A stretch of DNA of 58,626 nt from Clostridiales bacterium (GCA_004557905.1 SFFH01000013.1:1-58626), one strand, 5' to 3'. Counted from the stretch's first letter, positions 35,199-44,783 are shown. A program made the numbers and translations. Notes: generated by a model not told the origin, from the sequence alone.

Positions 35199-36092
35199 TT
35201 AGAAGGACTTGACCGTTTCCACGATGTTCTCCGCGCTCAGGCCATACTTCTTGAGCACGGGCCACGCCGGGCCGGAGCTGCCGAACACGTCCTGCACGCC
35301 CACGCAGCGCATCTTCGTCGGGCAGTTCTTGGCCAGCGTCATGGCCACGGCCTCGCCCAGACCGCCGATGACGGAGTGTTCCTCGCAGGTGACAACCTTG
35401 CCGCACGCCTTCGCCGCCTCGATGACCAGCGCCTCGTCCAGCGGCTTGATCGAGCACATGTTGATCACGCGGGCGTGGATGCCCTCCTCGCGCAGCGTTT
35501 CCGCCGCCTTGAGCGCCTCGCCGACCATCAGGCCCGTGGCGATGATCGCCACATCGGTGCCGTCGGTGAGCTGCTCTCCCTTGCCGATCTCAAACTTGAA
35601 CGTCGCCTCGTCGTGAATCTGCGGCAGCGCCAGACGGCCAAAGCGCATGTACACCGGGCCCTGGTGCGCATAGGCCGCGTGCACCGCCGCCTTCGCCTCC
35701 ACGCCGTCGGACGGGCAGAGCACGACCATGCCGGGGATGGAGCGCATCAGCGCAAAGTCCTCGCAGCACTGGTGGCTCGCGCCGTCCTCGCCGACGGAGA
35801 TGCCGCCGTGCGTCGCGCCGATCTTCACGTTCAGCTTCGGATAGCCGATGGAGTTGCGGATCTGCTCAAACGCGCGGCCCGCCGCAAACATGGCAAAGCT
35901 GGAGACCACCATGTTGCACTCGGCAATGCCGCAGTTGAAGTGCCGGTCCGGGAACGCCTTCTTGAAGGTATCGGTTTTGGTGGATTTGGACAGGTCCGCG
36001 TCGAGCACCACGACGTCCTCGTGCTCCCGTCCCAGCTCCGCCAGGGCCAAGCCGTAGCTTTCGCGCGTAGCAACCTTCTTGATCTCACTCAT
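35199..36092 (-). CDS. Transketolase, C-terminal subunit
   Basis: The 297-residue protein is the pyrimidine-binding plus C-terminal part of a two-gene transketolase, common in Firmicutes. Recognisable parts are VVLDADLSKSTKTDTF (about 27-42), FNCGIAECNMV with the activating Glu, the substrate-side GGISVGEDGASHQCCEDFAL and the C-terminal EEHSVIGGLGEAVA. With the N-terminal subunit it would transfer two-carbon units in the pentose phosphate pathway. The ATG at 36092 overlaps the 3' end of the upstream gene. This subunit is intact, whereas its partner is frameshifted. Confidence 0.9.
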   Translation of the reverse strand: MSEIKKVATRESYGLALAELGREHEDVVVLDADLSKSTKTDTFKKAFPDRHFNCGIAECNMVVSSFAMFAAGRAFEQIRNSIGYPKLNVKIGATHGGISVGEDGASHQCCEDFALMRSIPGMVVLCPSDGVEAKAAVHAAYAHQGPVYMRFGRLALPQIHDEATFKFEIGKGEQLTDGTDVAIIATGLMVGEALKAAETLREEGIHARVINMCSIKPLDEALVIEAAKACGKVVTCEEHSVIGGLGEAVAMTLAKNCPTKMRCVGVQDVFGSSGPAWPVLKKYGLSAENIVETVKSF

Positions 36093-36854
36093 GCGCTGCC
36101 TCCACTTCCGCCAGCTGCGCACGCAGCTCGCTCATCGCCTTCTCATACTCGCGGTCGGCTTGCCCTCGCACGCATGGAACGCCGCAAACGCCTTCTCCAT
36201 GTCGTCGAAGCTGTGGCCGTCGATCTCCACGACGCTGAAGCCGAAGGCGTTCATCTTGTCGCTGATGGAGCCGGTGTCCATGACATCCTTCGTCCGGCCG
36301 TCGATCTGCAGGCCGTTGATGTCGATGATGACGCACAGGTTGTCCAGCGCATAGTGCGCGGCAAACATGAAGGCCTCCCAGACCTCGCCCTCGTCGATCT
36401 CGCCGTCGCCCAGCAGCGTGTACACGCGCACATCCTTCTTGTTCATGTACTTGGCGGCCTTCGCCATGCCCGCCGCAACGGACACGCCCTGGCCGAGGGA
36501 GCCGGTGCTCATGTCCACGCCGGGCGTGGTGTTCATGTTCGGATGGCCCTGCAGATAGCCGCCCAGCGTGCGCGTGAGCAGCAGATCCTTCACCGGGAAG
36601 AAGCCGCGGTGCGCCAGCGTCGCGTACAGGCCCGGGGCGGTGTGTCCCTTGGACAGGACAAAGCGGTCCCTGTCCGCCCACCTGGGCTCCTCGGGACGCA
36701 CGCGCATTTCCTTGTTGTACAGATACGTCATCATGTCGGCGCCGGAAAGGCTGCCGCCCGGATGTCCGGACTTCGCGTTGTGCACGATGTCGATAATGCC
36801 CATTCGTACCTTGCACGCGAAGGCGGACAGCTCTCGTCTCTCCTGATTGGTCAT
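36085..36854 (-). pseudogene. Transketolase, N-terminal subunit, with frameshift/deletion
   Basis: From the ATG at 36854 the frame gives a normal thiamine-diphosphate subunit: GHPGGSLSGADMMTYL (about 33-48), SKGHTAPGLYATLAHRGFF, the TPP motif GDGEIDEGEVWEAF with downstream IDIN. Then, after ACEGKPTA (near 36158), it runs into a stop at 36132. The usual end, YEKAMSELRAQLAEVEAA, continues in another frame to 36085. The family segment expected between (HTVKGKG...WHG, about 25 residues) is absent. A deletion that also shifted the frame joins the two parts. It could be a true mutation or an assembly error. If real, the protein would lack its conserved C-terminal loop. Confidence 0.8.
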
Positions 36855-36920
36855 GTTTCTCCTCCACAATCGTTTGCTGTGTGACGTCGTTTTACGGATG
36901 ATTACTTTAACATATTCGAC

Positions 36921-36954
36921 GGAAAAAGCGCCTTTCCTTTCGGATCGGCGCTTT
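36921..36954 (-). terminator. intrinsic terminator of the glycerophosphodiesterase gene
   Basis: Minus-strand stem AAAGCGCC/GGCGCTTT (36947-36954 with 36925-36932) followed by TTCC, about 22 bases past the stop. Confidence 0.65.
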
Positions 36955-36976
36955 ATCTGCAGCCTTTTGGGAAGAT

Positions 36977-37696
36977 TTACTCAAGAATGTTGCTGGTGAT
37001 GTAGTCCACGCCGCAGGCCAGCGCGCGCTGCGCGTCCTCGGGCGTGTCCACCGTCCAGACGTTCACCGCAATGCCGCCTGCATGGCAGGCCGCGACGTTC
37101 TCGGGCGTGACTGCCTTGTGGTCAATATCCAGATCCAGACGGTGCGCCTTCAGGATGTCCAGCAGATCGTCGCCGAATTCGCAGACCAGGTACTGCGCCG
37201 CCTGCTCCGGCAGCTTTTCGCGGATGCAGATCATGTTCGGCAGATCAAAGGAGATGAAAATCGTGTGCTCCAGCCACCCCAGCCCGCGGATGATGGCGAT
37301 GACGTTTTCGATGTCCTCCGGCTCAAAGTGGTTCTTGATCTCCAGCACGCTCGTCTTGCCGTACTGCCGGCAGATGCGGATGTACTCCTCCAGCGACGGG
37401 AACATCAGATCCGCGCGCGGGTTTCCGTCCAGATCGTTCATGCGGACGGTGCGCAGCGTGTCAAAGTCCGTCTCCTCGATGCACAGGTTCACGCCCGCCA
37501 CGCGCCTGGCGTCGTCGTCGTGCACGACGATGTATTTTCCGTCCGCCGTGCGGTGGATATCGGTCTCAATGCCGTAGTAGCTCCGGTTGCCCGCCGCGAC
37601 AAACGCCGCGCAGGTGTTCTCCCGCTCGATGCCGCTCAGGCCGCGGTGCGCGATCATGCGCGTCCCGGCGGCGTGCAGCCTGATGGGTTCCCTCAT
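36977..37696 (-). CDS. Glycerophosphodiester phosphodiesterase
   Basis: The 239-residue cytoplasmic protein has the GDPD signature: IAHRGLSGIERENT (about 15-28), GIETDIH (near 42) with the metal-binding Glu and Asp, and VVHDDDARR. It splits glycerophosphodiesters into glycerol-3-phosphate and an alcohol. GAGGGA stands seven to eight bases before the ATG. It is divergent from a Ugp-type importer, which carries glycerophosphodiesters or glycerol-3-phosphate, so both likely act together. Confidence 0.9.
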   Translation of the reverse strand: MREPIRLHAAGTRMIAHRGLSGIERENTCAAFVAAGNRSYYGIETDIHRTADGKYIVVHDDDARRVAGVNLCIEETDFDTLRTVRMNDLDGNPRADLMFPSLEEYIRICRQYGKTSVLEIKNHFEPEDIENVIAIIRGLGWLEHTIFISFDLPNMICIREKLPEQAAQYLVCEFGDDLLDILKAHRLDLDIDHKAVTPENVAACHAGGIAVNVWTVDTPEDAQRALACGVDYITSNILE

Positions 37697-37951
37697 GGTC
37701 TTTCCCTCTTTCCTTGCCTGCCGCCGCGGGGCGCAGCGGCCTGTTTATCCTCTTTATATCACGTCCTGCGCAGAAAGCAAGGGGTTTTTTCAGGAAAAAC
37801 GGCTCCTGACCCAATTTTTCCCCATTCTTTTCCTTGGCTTCACATATGCTTTACCAGGCCCCGATATACTGGGCACGCTTTGCGGGACAGCTTCTTCCGT
37901 CCGTTCCGCAGGACAACCTCACCCCACAGCATGACTAAAGGAGGAAGATCC

Positions 37952-39256
37952 ATGAAAAAGCTGCTTTGTCTGGCTCTGGCGCTGCTTCTGACCCTGTCCC
38001 TGGCGACCGCCTGCGCCGAGCCGCGCACCGTCACCTTCTGGCACTGCTTCGGCGGCACCATCGGCGAGGCATTCCAGGCGACGGTCGACGCATTCAACAA
38101 GTCCCATGACGATATTCAGGTGATCGCCCAGTTCCAGGGTGCCTACGACGACACGCTGACCAAGCTGAAGGCCGCGCTGCCCGCCGGCGAAGGCCCGGAC
38201 GTGTTCCAGATGTTCGAGCTGGGCACCTGCTACCTGGCCGGCACCGATTACGTCATTCCCTTCCAGGACATGCTCGACAAGGACCCGTACATCTCGCTTA
38301 ACCAGGTCGAGGGCGTGCTGCGCAACTACTACACCGTGAACGGCAAGATGATGTGCATCCCGATCAACCCGTCCTCCCCGGTGATGTACTACAACAAGAC
38401 CGCCTTTGAGCGCGCCGGCATCACGGACGTTCCGACCACCTTCGCCGAGATCGAGGCGATCGCGGATCAGCTGACGGGCGTGGAAGGCAACCCTCAGTAC
38501 GCGATGGGCCTGTCCATCTACGGCTGGTTCTTTGAGAACCTGCTCGCCGGTACCAACAACTACTACGTCAACAACGAGAACGGCCGCGCCGGCGTGGCCA
38601 CCGCGATCGAGTACGACACCAACGGCGGCGGCAAGCTGGTGATGGAGAGCTGGAAGCGCCTGGTGGACGAGGGCATCTGCTACAACTTCGGCGTGGACAA
38701 CGACGGCTCCAAGGCGGCCTTCATCGCCGGCACCACCGCCATCACCTTCGAGTCCACCGCCCAGCTGTCCACCATCACCAAGGGCGCGGACTTCGAGGTC
38801 GGCGTGGCGTATCTGCCCAGCGTGCTGGACAAGTCCATCGGCGGCGTGCTCATCGGCGGCGCGAACCTCTGGCTGGTCAAAAATACGGACGAGCAGAAGG
38901 TCGCCGACGCGTGGGAGTTCATCAAGTTCGCCACCAGCGCCGAGCCTGCCGCGAAGTTCTCCATGGCGACCGGCTACTTCGCCGCCAACACCACCGCTTA
39001 CGAGGTGCCGGAGTACGTCGCCTACCTGGAGGCGAACCCGAACGCCAACGTCGCGCTCAACCAACTGCACGACAGCCCGCTCAACAACGTGACCGCCGGC
39101 GCGAACGTGGGCGTGATGGCTGAGCTGCGCCAGATCTGGCAGGAGAACATGGACCTGTACCTGCAGGGCGCCTTCTCCACCGAGGATGCGCTCGCCGAGA
39201 TGGCCGCACAGGGAAATGCCGCCATCGCCTACTACAACCAGACGGCCGGCAAATAA
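37952..39256 (+). CDS. ugpB: ABC substrate-binding protein, UgpB-like
   Basis: The 434-residue family 1 solute-binding protein has a signal peptide (MKKLLCLALALLLTLSLATA) and mature features of UgpB, such as TFWHCFGGTIGEAF and GPDVFQMFELGTCYLAG (about 86-102). AGGAGG stands eight bases before the ATG. The lipobox is poor: Ala-Thr-Ala-Cys instead of Leu-x-x-Cys, so it may be a secreted or weakly lipidated protein. It heads ugpB-ugpA-ugpE; the divergent glycerophosphodiesterase supports glycerophosphodiester or glycerol-3-phosphate as ligand. Confidence 0.8.
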   Translation: MKKLLCLALALLLTLSLATACAEPRTVTFWHCFGGTIGEAFQATVDAFNKSHDDIQVIAQFQGAYDDTLTKLKAALPAGEGPDVFQMFELGTCYLAGTDYVIPFQDMLDKDPYISLNQVEGVLRNYYTVNGKMMCIPINPSSPVMYYNKTAFERAGITDVPTTFAEIEAIADQLTGVEGNPQYAMGLSIYGWFFENLLAGTNNYYVNNENGRAGVATAIEYDTNGGGKLVMESWKRLVDEGICYNFGVDNDGSKAAFIAGTTAITFESTAQLSTITKGADFEVGVAYLPSVLDKSIGGVLIGGANLWLVKNTDEQKVADAWEFIKFATSAEPAAKFSMATGYFAANTTAYEVPEYVAYLEANPNANVALNQLHDSPLNNVTAGANVGVMAELRQIWQENMDLYLQGAFSTEDALAEMAAQGNAAIAYYNQTAGK

Positions 39257-39331
39257 ACCCTGCCGGCGATTCACCGGGAAAGGAAGCGCTGCGCTTCCTT
39301 TTCCCGTTTCATCCGAAGTGAGGAATTGTGT

Positions 39332-40228
39332 ATGACGACGCATCCCGCAAAAGCCGCAAAGACGCGCTTTTCCCTGGAATCCATCTGCCCCTATCTGTAT
39401 ATCCTGCCCTCTCTGCTGCTGTTTTCGCTCTTCGTGTTCTTTCCCTTCGCCAAGACGCTCTTTCTGAGCCTGAGCCTGACCGATCAGGCGGGCAGCGCCA
39501 TCGACTTCGTGGGGCTGGACAACTTCAGGTCCGTGCTCCTCGGCTCGTCCTCCAGGGACTTCTGGTTCTCCATGGGCGTCACGCTCCGGTATGCGGCGAT
39601 GGTCGTCACCGGCTCGATTGTGCTCGGCCTGATCTGCGCGATTCTCGCCAACGAATCCTTCCGCGGGCGCGGTCTGGTGCGCACGGTGTTCGCCATGCCC
39701 ATGTCCATCTCTTCCGCGTGCATCGCGGTCATCGGCGTGTTCGCGCTCAACCCCACCATGGGCATCGTCAACAGCCTGCTGGGGACGAACATCAAGTGGC
39801 TGCGCGACATCCACTACGCGCTGCCCTCCGTCGCCGCGGTGACGGTCTGGATGAACATCGGCCTCAACTTCATCTTCCTCATCGCCGCGCTTCAAAACGT
39901 CGACGAGGCGCTGTACGAGGCGGGCGCCATCGAGGGCGCAAACTTCTTCCAGAAGCACTGGCACATCACGCTGCCCTGCGTCTCCCCGACGCTGTTCTTC
40001 CTGCTGATCATCAACGTCATCAACGCCTTCCAGGCCTACGCGCAGATCCGCCTGATGACCCAGGGCGGTCCGGGCAAGTACACCCGCACGATCATCTACG
40101 CCATTTACCTGGAGGCCTTCCAGAACAACCGCTACGGCATGTCTGCCGCGATGTCCGTGGTGCTGTTCATCATTCTCTTCGTGCTGACGCTGATCCAGTT
40201 CAAGATGGAAAAGAAGGTGACGTACTGA
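39332..40228 (+). CDS. ugpA: ABC permease, UgpA-like
   Basis: The 298-residue permease has six membrane segments and the MalF/UgpA-type EAA loop EAGAIEGANFFQKHWHITLP (about 193-212) that contacts the ATPase. The ATG at 39332 with GTGAGGA upstream is preferred to an upstream TTG. It ends on the first base of ugpE (TGATG). Confidence 0.85.
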   Translation: MTTHPAKAAKTRFSLESICPYLYILPSLLLFSLFVFFPFAKTLFLSLSLTDQAGSAIDFVGLDNFRSVLLGSSSRDFWFSMGVTLRYAAMVVTGSIVLGLICAILANESFRGRGLVRTVFAMPMSISSACIAVIGVFALNPTMGIVNSLLGTNIKWLRDIHYALPSVAAVTVWMNIGLNFIFLIAALQNVDEALYEAGAIEGANFFQKHWHITLPCVSPTLFFLLIINVINAFQAYAQIRLMTQGGPGKYTRTIIYAIYLEAFQNNRYGMSAAMSVVLFIILFVLTLIQFKMEKKVTY

Positions 40229-41046
40229 TGACCAGGACCTCAAAGGGAACGCTGGCGATTGCGCTGGTCAGCTTTCTTCTGGCGGCTGTCATCGTCTCGC
40301 CGCTGCTGTATTGCCTCAGCGCCAGCTTCATGACGGAAAAGGAGCTCTACGCCTCGCAGCTGCTGCCCTCTGCGCTCACGCTTGACAACTACCGCGCGGC
40401 GCTCAGGGTCGCGCCGATCTTCACGTTCATCCTCAACTCGACGATTGTCGCGCTGGCCTGCACGGCCGCGCAGCTGCTGACCGGCTCGCTGGCCGGCTAC
40501 GCGTTCGGCTGTCTCAAATTCCGCGGGCAGAAGCCCCTGTTCCTGCTCTTTCTGGCCACGATGATGATCCCCGGCAACGCCATCATCATCGCCAACTACC
40601 TGACCATGGCGCAGATGAAGCTGCTCAATTCCTACTGGGCGCTCATCCTGCCCTACATGACCAGCGCATTCTGCGTGTTCAACATGCGTCAGGCGTACAT
40701 GTCCCTCCCCACCGAGCTGCGGGAGGCGGCGATCATCGACGGCTGCAATTCCTTCCAGTTCTTCCTGCACGTCGGCCTGCCGCTGACCGTGCCGTTTCTG
40801 GGCTCGCTGGGCATCTACACGTTTTTGCAGATCTGGAACCAGTACCTCTGGCCGCTGCTGGTGACCAACAGCATCGGGATGCGCACCGTGCAAATCGGCA
40901 TCGGCATGCTGCAGAACGCCGACGCCATGGCCTACGGCCCCGTGATGGCCGGCACCATCATGATCCTCGTGCCCTCCATCCTCGTGTTCATCTTCGGCCA
41001 GAAGACGCTCATCTCCGGCCTGACCGCCGGCTCTGTCAAGGGATAA
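40228..41046 (+). CDS. ugpE: ABC permease, UgpE-like
   Basis: The 272-residue permease has six membrane segments and an EAA loop REAAIIDGCNSFQFFLHVGL (about 171-190), as in MalG/UgpE. Start and stop of ugpA overlap by one base, so translation is coupled. No ATPase (UgpC) gene follows, and a shared MsmX/UgpC-type ATPase encoded elsewhere is expected. Confidence 0.85.
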   Translation: MTRTSKGTLAIALVSFLLAAVIVSPLLYCLSASFMTEKELYASQLLPSALTLDNYRAALRVAPIFTFILNSTIVALACTAAQLLTGSLAGYAFGCLKFRGQKPLFLLFLATMMIPGNAIIIANYLTMAQMKLLNSYWALILPYMTSAFCVFNMRQAYMSLPTELREAAIIDGCNSFQFFLHVGLPLTVPFLGSLGIYTFLQIWNQYLWPLLVTNSIGMRTVQIGIGMLQNADAMAYGPVMAGTIMILVPSILVFIFGQKTLISGLTAGSVKG

Positions 41047-41063
41047 TGCTCCCACCACACGAC

Positions 41064-41090
41064 AAAGGCCTCCCGCCGCGGGAGGCCTTT
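41064..41090. terminator. bidirectional terminator after ugpE
   Basis: Perfect 12-bp stem AAAGGCCTCCCG/CGGGAGGCCTTT (41064-41075 with 41079-41090) with a 3-base loop, between convergent ugpE and the SGNH gene. Confidence 0.75.
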
Positions 41091-41102
41091 GCTGATTCTG
41101 GC

Positions 41103-41762
41103 TTACAGGGTTTTGAGGAATTCGCCGATGCGGCGCGCGAGGATCGCGTGGCCCTCGTCGCTGGGGTGCAGGCCGTCGGGCATCAGGCGCGCGCGGGCGA
41201 CGGGATGGCGGGGCTGCATGCCGCTGGTCGCGTAGAGGTCGAGCACAGGCAGGCCGTAGTAGCCCGCCGTCTCCATCAGGATGGCGCGGTAATCGGCGAG
41301 CACCGCGCGGACGTCGAGCTTCCTGCCCGTGCCGTCGCCCTCCGGGTCCTCCTCACAAAGCCGGTGCAGCGGCGTGACGATGACGATGGGCTTGCCGCAG
41401 TAGCGCGCAATCAGTCCGCTCATCAGGAAGTGGCACGCGCCGCAGAACGTGGACGGATCGCGGTCGTCAAACGTGCCGATGGGCGCGTCGCCGTGGCCGA
41501 AGTCGTTCGTGCCGCCGAAGACCACGACCGCGTCCGCGCGCTCGTCCATCTCCGCCATGCGCAGGCAGAAGTCGCGCTCGTACGGCTCGCCGGTATTCAC
41601 CCGCTGGCGCGCGATGCGCGAGCCGCCCACGCCGTAGTTGTTTGCCTTCGCGCCGTACATCCGGGCGAAGACATCGGTGTAGCGGTGGGCTTCATCGCTC
41701 GCGCCCGCGCCCTCTGTGATGCTGTCGCCCAGAAAATTGATCACTGTATGCTCAAGCTCCAT
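41103..41762 (-). CDS. SGNH/GDSL-family esterase
   Basis: The 219-residue protein shows the SGNH blocks in order: Ser in NFLGDSITEG (about 9-18), Gly in NNYGVGGSR, Asn in VFGGTNDFG and the Asp-His pair in PDGLHPSDEGH. AGGAGG stands five bases before the ATG. It has no signal peptide and is thus cytoplasmic. It is separated from nanA by a terminator, but the location beside the sialic-acid genes makes a sialate O-acetylesterase or similar deacetylase a reasonable guess, not shown by the sequence. Confidence 0.82.
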   Translation of the reverse strand: MELEHTVINFLGDSITEGAGASDEAHRYTDVFARMYGAKANNYGVGGSRIARQRVNTGEPYERDFCLRMAEMDERADAVVVFGGTNDFGHGDAPIGTFDDRDPSTFCGACHFLMSGLIARYCGKPIVIVTPLHRLCEEDPEGDGTGRKLDVRAVLADYRAILMETAGYYGLPVLDLYATSGMQPRHPVARARLMPDGLHPSDEGHAILARRIGEFLKTL

Positions 41763-41777
41763 GGTATCCTCCTCAAG

Positions 41778-41811
41778 CAAAAGCCGGATACCGGCATCTG
41801 CCGGTATCCGG
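41778..41811 (-). terminator. intrinsic terminator after nanA
   Basis: Minus-strand stem CCGGATACCGGC/GCCGGTATCCGG (41800-41811 with 41784-41795) followed by CTTTTGCTT. It separates nanA from the SGNH gene and probably reduces read-through. Confidence 0.7.
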
Positions 41812-41826
41812 TTGGTTTTGAATCGA

Positions 41827-42744
41827 TCAGCAGAACTTCGCAATCGCGGCGCGGATGCGCGCGGCGACGGCCTCCACCTTCGGCATATCCTCCGCCGTCA
41901 CGCCGACCATCGGACGGTGCACGCCGCCCAGTTCAAGGCCTTCGTTGATCTCGAGCACCTTCTTGATGACCGCGTACATGTGGCCGTGGCAGGAGCACAG
42001 ATCGGCGATGATGTTGTTCACCTCGTGCTGGATGGGCTGCGCCTCAACAAATTTCCCGGCCTTGACCAGCTCGTCCATCTTCAGGAACAGCTCCGGCATG
42101 GCCGCGTAGGTGCCGCCGATGCCGCCGCACGCACCGATGGCGCGGCCGGCGATGAACTGCTCGTCCGGGCCGTTGAACACGACGCAGTGCTCGCCGCCCG
42201 CCTCAACGAAGCCCTCGATGTCCTGCGTGGGCATGGAGGAGTTCTTCACGCCGATGACGCGCGGATTCTTGCGCATCTCCTTGAAGAGCTTCACGCTCAG
42301 CGCGACGCCCGCGAGCTGCGGGATGTTGTAGATGATGAAGTCGGTGTTCGGCGCAGCCGCGGAGATGTCGTTCCAGTACTGCGCAATCGCGTAGTCCGGC
42401 AGGCGGAAGTAGATCGGCGGGATGCTCGCAATCGCATCGACACCCAGCTTTTCCGCGTGCGCGGCGAGCTGGCAGCTCTCCTCGGTGTTGTTGCAGGCCA
42501 CGTGCGCGATGATCGTGCACTCGCCACGGACCTCCTCCATCACGGCCTCCAGCGTCAGCATGCGCTCTTCCTTCTCCAGGTAGATGCACTCGCCGGAGGA
42601 GCCGCCGACGTACAGGCCCTTGACGCCCTTGGAGACCAGATGACGGGCCAGCTTCTTCGTGCGCTCCACGCTCACCTTGCCGTTTTCGTCATAGCAGGCG
42701 TAGAACGCAGGGAATACGCCATGATACTTTTCAAGATTGCTCAT
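41827..42744 (-). CDS. nanA: N-acetylneuraminate lyase
   Basis: The 305-residue TIM-barrel enzyme of the DapA/NanA superfamily has GVFPAFYACYDENGKV at the N-terminus, GGSSGECIYL (about 47-56), catalytic Tyr in FIIYNIP and Schiff-base Lys in VIGVKNSS (near 165). The Cys and acidic residues of GGSSGE and the long YACYDENG entry are more like NanA than DapA. It cleaves sialic acid to ManNAc and pyruvate. GAGGAAAG precedes the ATG. It follows the ABC importer genes, and NanE is encoded nearby on the other strand. Confidence 0.88.
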   Translation of the reverse strand: MSNLEKYHGVFPAFYACYDENGKVSVERTKKLARHLVSKGVKGLYVGGSSGECIYLEKEERMLTLEAVMEEVRGECTIIAHVACNNTEESCQLAAHAEKLGVDAIASIPPIYFRLPDYAIAQYWNDISAAAPNTDFIIYNIPQLAGVALSVKLFKEMRKNPRVIGVKNSSMPTQDIEGFVEAGGEHCVVFNGPDEQFIAGRAIGACGGIGGTYAAMPELFLKMDELVKAGKFVEAQPIQHEVNNIIADLCSCHGHMYAVIKKVLEINEGLELGGVHRPMVGVTAEDMPKVEAVAARIRAAIAKFC

Positions 42745-42859
42745 AGATTTCTTTCCTCTTCTTGCAGCAATTTCTGTTTTTCGCGCAGGTTGATTATACC
42801 GCTGTGCCGTCAGGTTTTCAAGAGCCTCCGCCCGCAGAAAACCGTTTGGTACCGCCCGC

Positions 42860-43756
42860 TTATCCCTTGACAGCGCCCATCGTGATGCCGCGCGTGAAGA
42901 ACTTCTGGAACATCAGGAAGATCGCGATGATCGGGATGGAGCCCAGCGCCGCGCCGGCCATGATCAGGCCGTAGTCGGTGCTCATCTCGCTCTGCAGCTT
43001 CGCAATGCCCAGGGAGATGGTCAGCACCTCCGTGCTGTTGAGCATGATCAGCTGCAGGAAGTAGTCGTTCCAGGTGTTGATAAAGGTGAAGATGGCCAGC
43101 GCGCCGATGCCCGGCTTGATCATCGGGAAGACGATCTGCGTGAAGGTACGCACCTCGCCCGCGCCGTCGATTCTGGCCGCCTCCAGCAGCTCGCTCGGGA
43201 TGTTCTCCGAGAACTGCTTCATCAGGAACACGCCGAACGGCCAGCCGACCGTGGGCAGGATGACCGCCCAGAGCGTGTTGTGCAGGTTCAGGAACGCCAT
43301 CTCCTTGAGCAGCGGGATGAGGATGACCTGCTTGGGCAGCGCCATCGCGCACACGAAGATCGAGAAGATCAGCGCGCGCCCGGTAAAGCGCTTCTTGGCC
43401 AGCGCGTAGCCGCCCATCGACGCAGCGACACAGGTAAAGAGCATCGCCAGGGCGCAGACGAACACCGTGTTGAACATCCACATGAGCGCCGGCTTCTCAA
43501 ACAGCTTCTCATAGTTGAGCAGCGTCGGCTCCGTGGGGAACCAGACCGGCACGCGCGCGTTGACCGCCTGCGGCCCCTTGAACGAGCCGGTGATGATCCA
43601 GTACAGCGGGAAGGTGAACAGCAGCGCGACGATGATCAGCGCGATGACGCACAGCACCTGATAGACCGTCACCTGATGCACGCTGTGATCCTGATTGCCG
43701 GACCTGGGTTTTTTGAAGTTGTGCACCTGGGGAGCAGCTTTGATGTTTTCGCTCAT
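42860..43756 (-). CDS. ABC permease (MalG-type), sialic-acid importer
   Basis: The 298-residue permease has six membrane segments after a charged N-terminus and an EAA loop LLEAARIDGAGEVRTFTQIV (about 189-208). GGAGGGG precedes the ATG. It is the second permease of an SBP - permease - permease - nanA operon. Sialic acid as cargo is inferred from nanA and nanE. Confidence 0.82.
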   Translation of the reverse strand: MSENIKAAPQVHNFKKPRSGNQDHSVHQVTVYQVLCVIALIIVALLFTFPLYWIITGSFKGPQAVNARVPVWFPTEPTLLNYEKLFEKPALMWMFNTVFVCALAMLFTCVAASMGGYALAKKRFTGRALIFSIFVCAMALPKQVILIPLLKEMAFLNLHNTLWAVILPTVGWPFGVFLMKQFSENIPSELLEAARIDGAGEVRTFTQIVFPMIKPGIGALAIFTFINTWNDYFLQLIMLNSTEVLTISLGIAKLQSEMSTDYGLIMAGAALGSIPIIAIFLMFQKFFTRGITMGAVKG

Positions 43757-43773
43757 ACGTTTCCCCTCCCCTC

Positions 43774-44685
43774 TCAGCCGTTATCGCTCTGGGCGAGCTT
43801 GAACTGCATGGCGCTGAACACCGCGATGATCGCCGCCAGGATGACGCCCATCGCGCTGCCGTAGCCGTAGCGGCTCAGCTTGAACGCGTTGTAATAGATG
43901 TAGTACATGATGGTCTGGGTGGAGTTGTTCGGTCCGCCCGACGTGAGCAGCTGAATCAGCGCGAAGCACTGGAAGGAGTTGATCGTCGTGATGACCAGGA
44001 TGTACAGCGTGGTCGGCATGATCTGCGGCCACTTGATCTTCCAGAAGACCTGCAGGTTGGTCGCGCCGTCCACCTCGGCGGCCTCGACCAGGCTGTGGTC
44101 GACGTTGGAGAGCGCGGAGACGTACAGCACGATCGGCTGGCCGACGGAGGTGGTCAGCAGGATCAGGATGATGCAGCCCAGCGCGTAATCCGGGCTGCCC
44201 AGCCAGTTGATGTTCTTGCTGATGATGCCCAGGCTCTTGAAGACGTAGTTCAGGATGCCGGTGTAGGGGCTGAACATCCACTTCCACACGACGGTAACCG
44301 CCACGGAGCCCGTGACCACCGGCAGATAGAAGATGCAGCGGAACAGCGAGGTGTAGCGGTCGTGCATCTTGTAGATGACCGACGCCACCCAGAGCGAGAA
44401 GATGCAGGTGACCGGAACGGAAACCACCACGATGACGATGGTATTGACCAGCGCGGTCCGGAAGATCGGATCAGCAATCAGTTCCTTGTAATTGGCCAGA
44501 CCGACGAAGCTGAAATCCGTCATCGTGTAATTGAAGAAGCTGTTAAAGAGGCACAGTCCCATGGGGAAGATGACAAACCCCACGAAGAACAGCAGGCTGG
44601 GCAGCATGAACAGGTAACCGGCGATGTTTTCACGGCGCTGGTTGGCCCTGGACAATGCCGTCCCGCCCTTCGCAGCCTTGGTCAT
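43774..44685 (-). CDS. ABC permease (MalF-type), sialic-acid importer
   Basis: The 303-residue permease has six membrane segments and an EAA loop VEAAEVDGATNLQVFWKIKW. The ATG at 44685 with GGGAG eight bases upstream is preferred to an earlier in-frame ATG. It lies 17 bases before the MalG-type permease gene and behind the binding-protein gene. Confidence 0.82.
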   Translation of the reverse strand: MTKAAKGGTALSRANQRRENIAGYLFMLPSLLFFVGFVIFPMGLCLFNSFFNYTMTDFSFVGLANYKELIADPIFRTALVNTIVIVVVSVPVTCIFSLWVASVIYKMHDRYTSLFRCIFYLPVVTGSVAVTVVWKWMFSPYTGILNYVFKSLGIISKNINWLGSPDYALGCIILILLTTSVGQPIVLYVSALSNVDHSLVEAAEVDGATNLQVFWKIKWPQIMPTTLYILVITTINSFQCFALIQLLTSGGPNNSTQTIMYYIYYNAFKLSRYGYGSAMGVILAAIIAVFSAMQFKLAQSDNG

Positions 44686-44706
44686 AAGGAACGCTCCCTT
44701 CAAGCG

Positions 44707-44742
44707 CACAAGGCCCCTCCCGCGAGGGAATGGGGCCTTGTG
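44707..44742 (-). terminator. hairpin between binding protein and permease genes
   Basis: Stem CACAAGGCCCC/GGGGCCTTGTG (44707-44717 with 44732-44742), without a long T-run. Such hairpins after the binding-protein gene commonly protect its mRNA or lower permease expression. Confidence 0.5.
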
Positions 44743-44783
44743 CCTGTGTCAATTCTTGGTTTGATCGGATGAAGAATGGTGCA

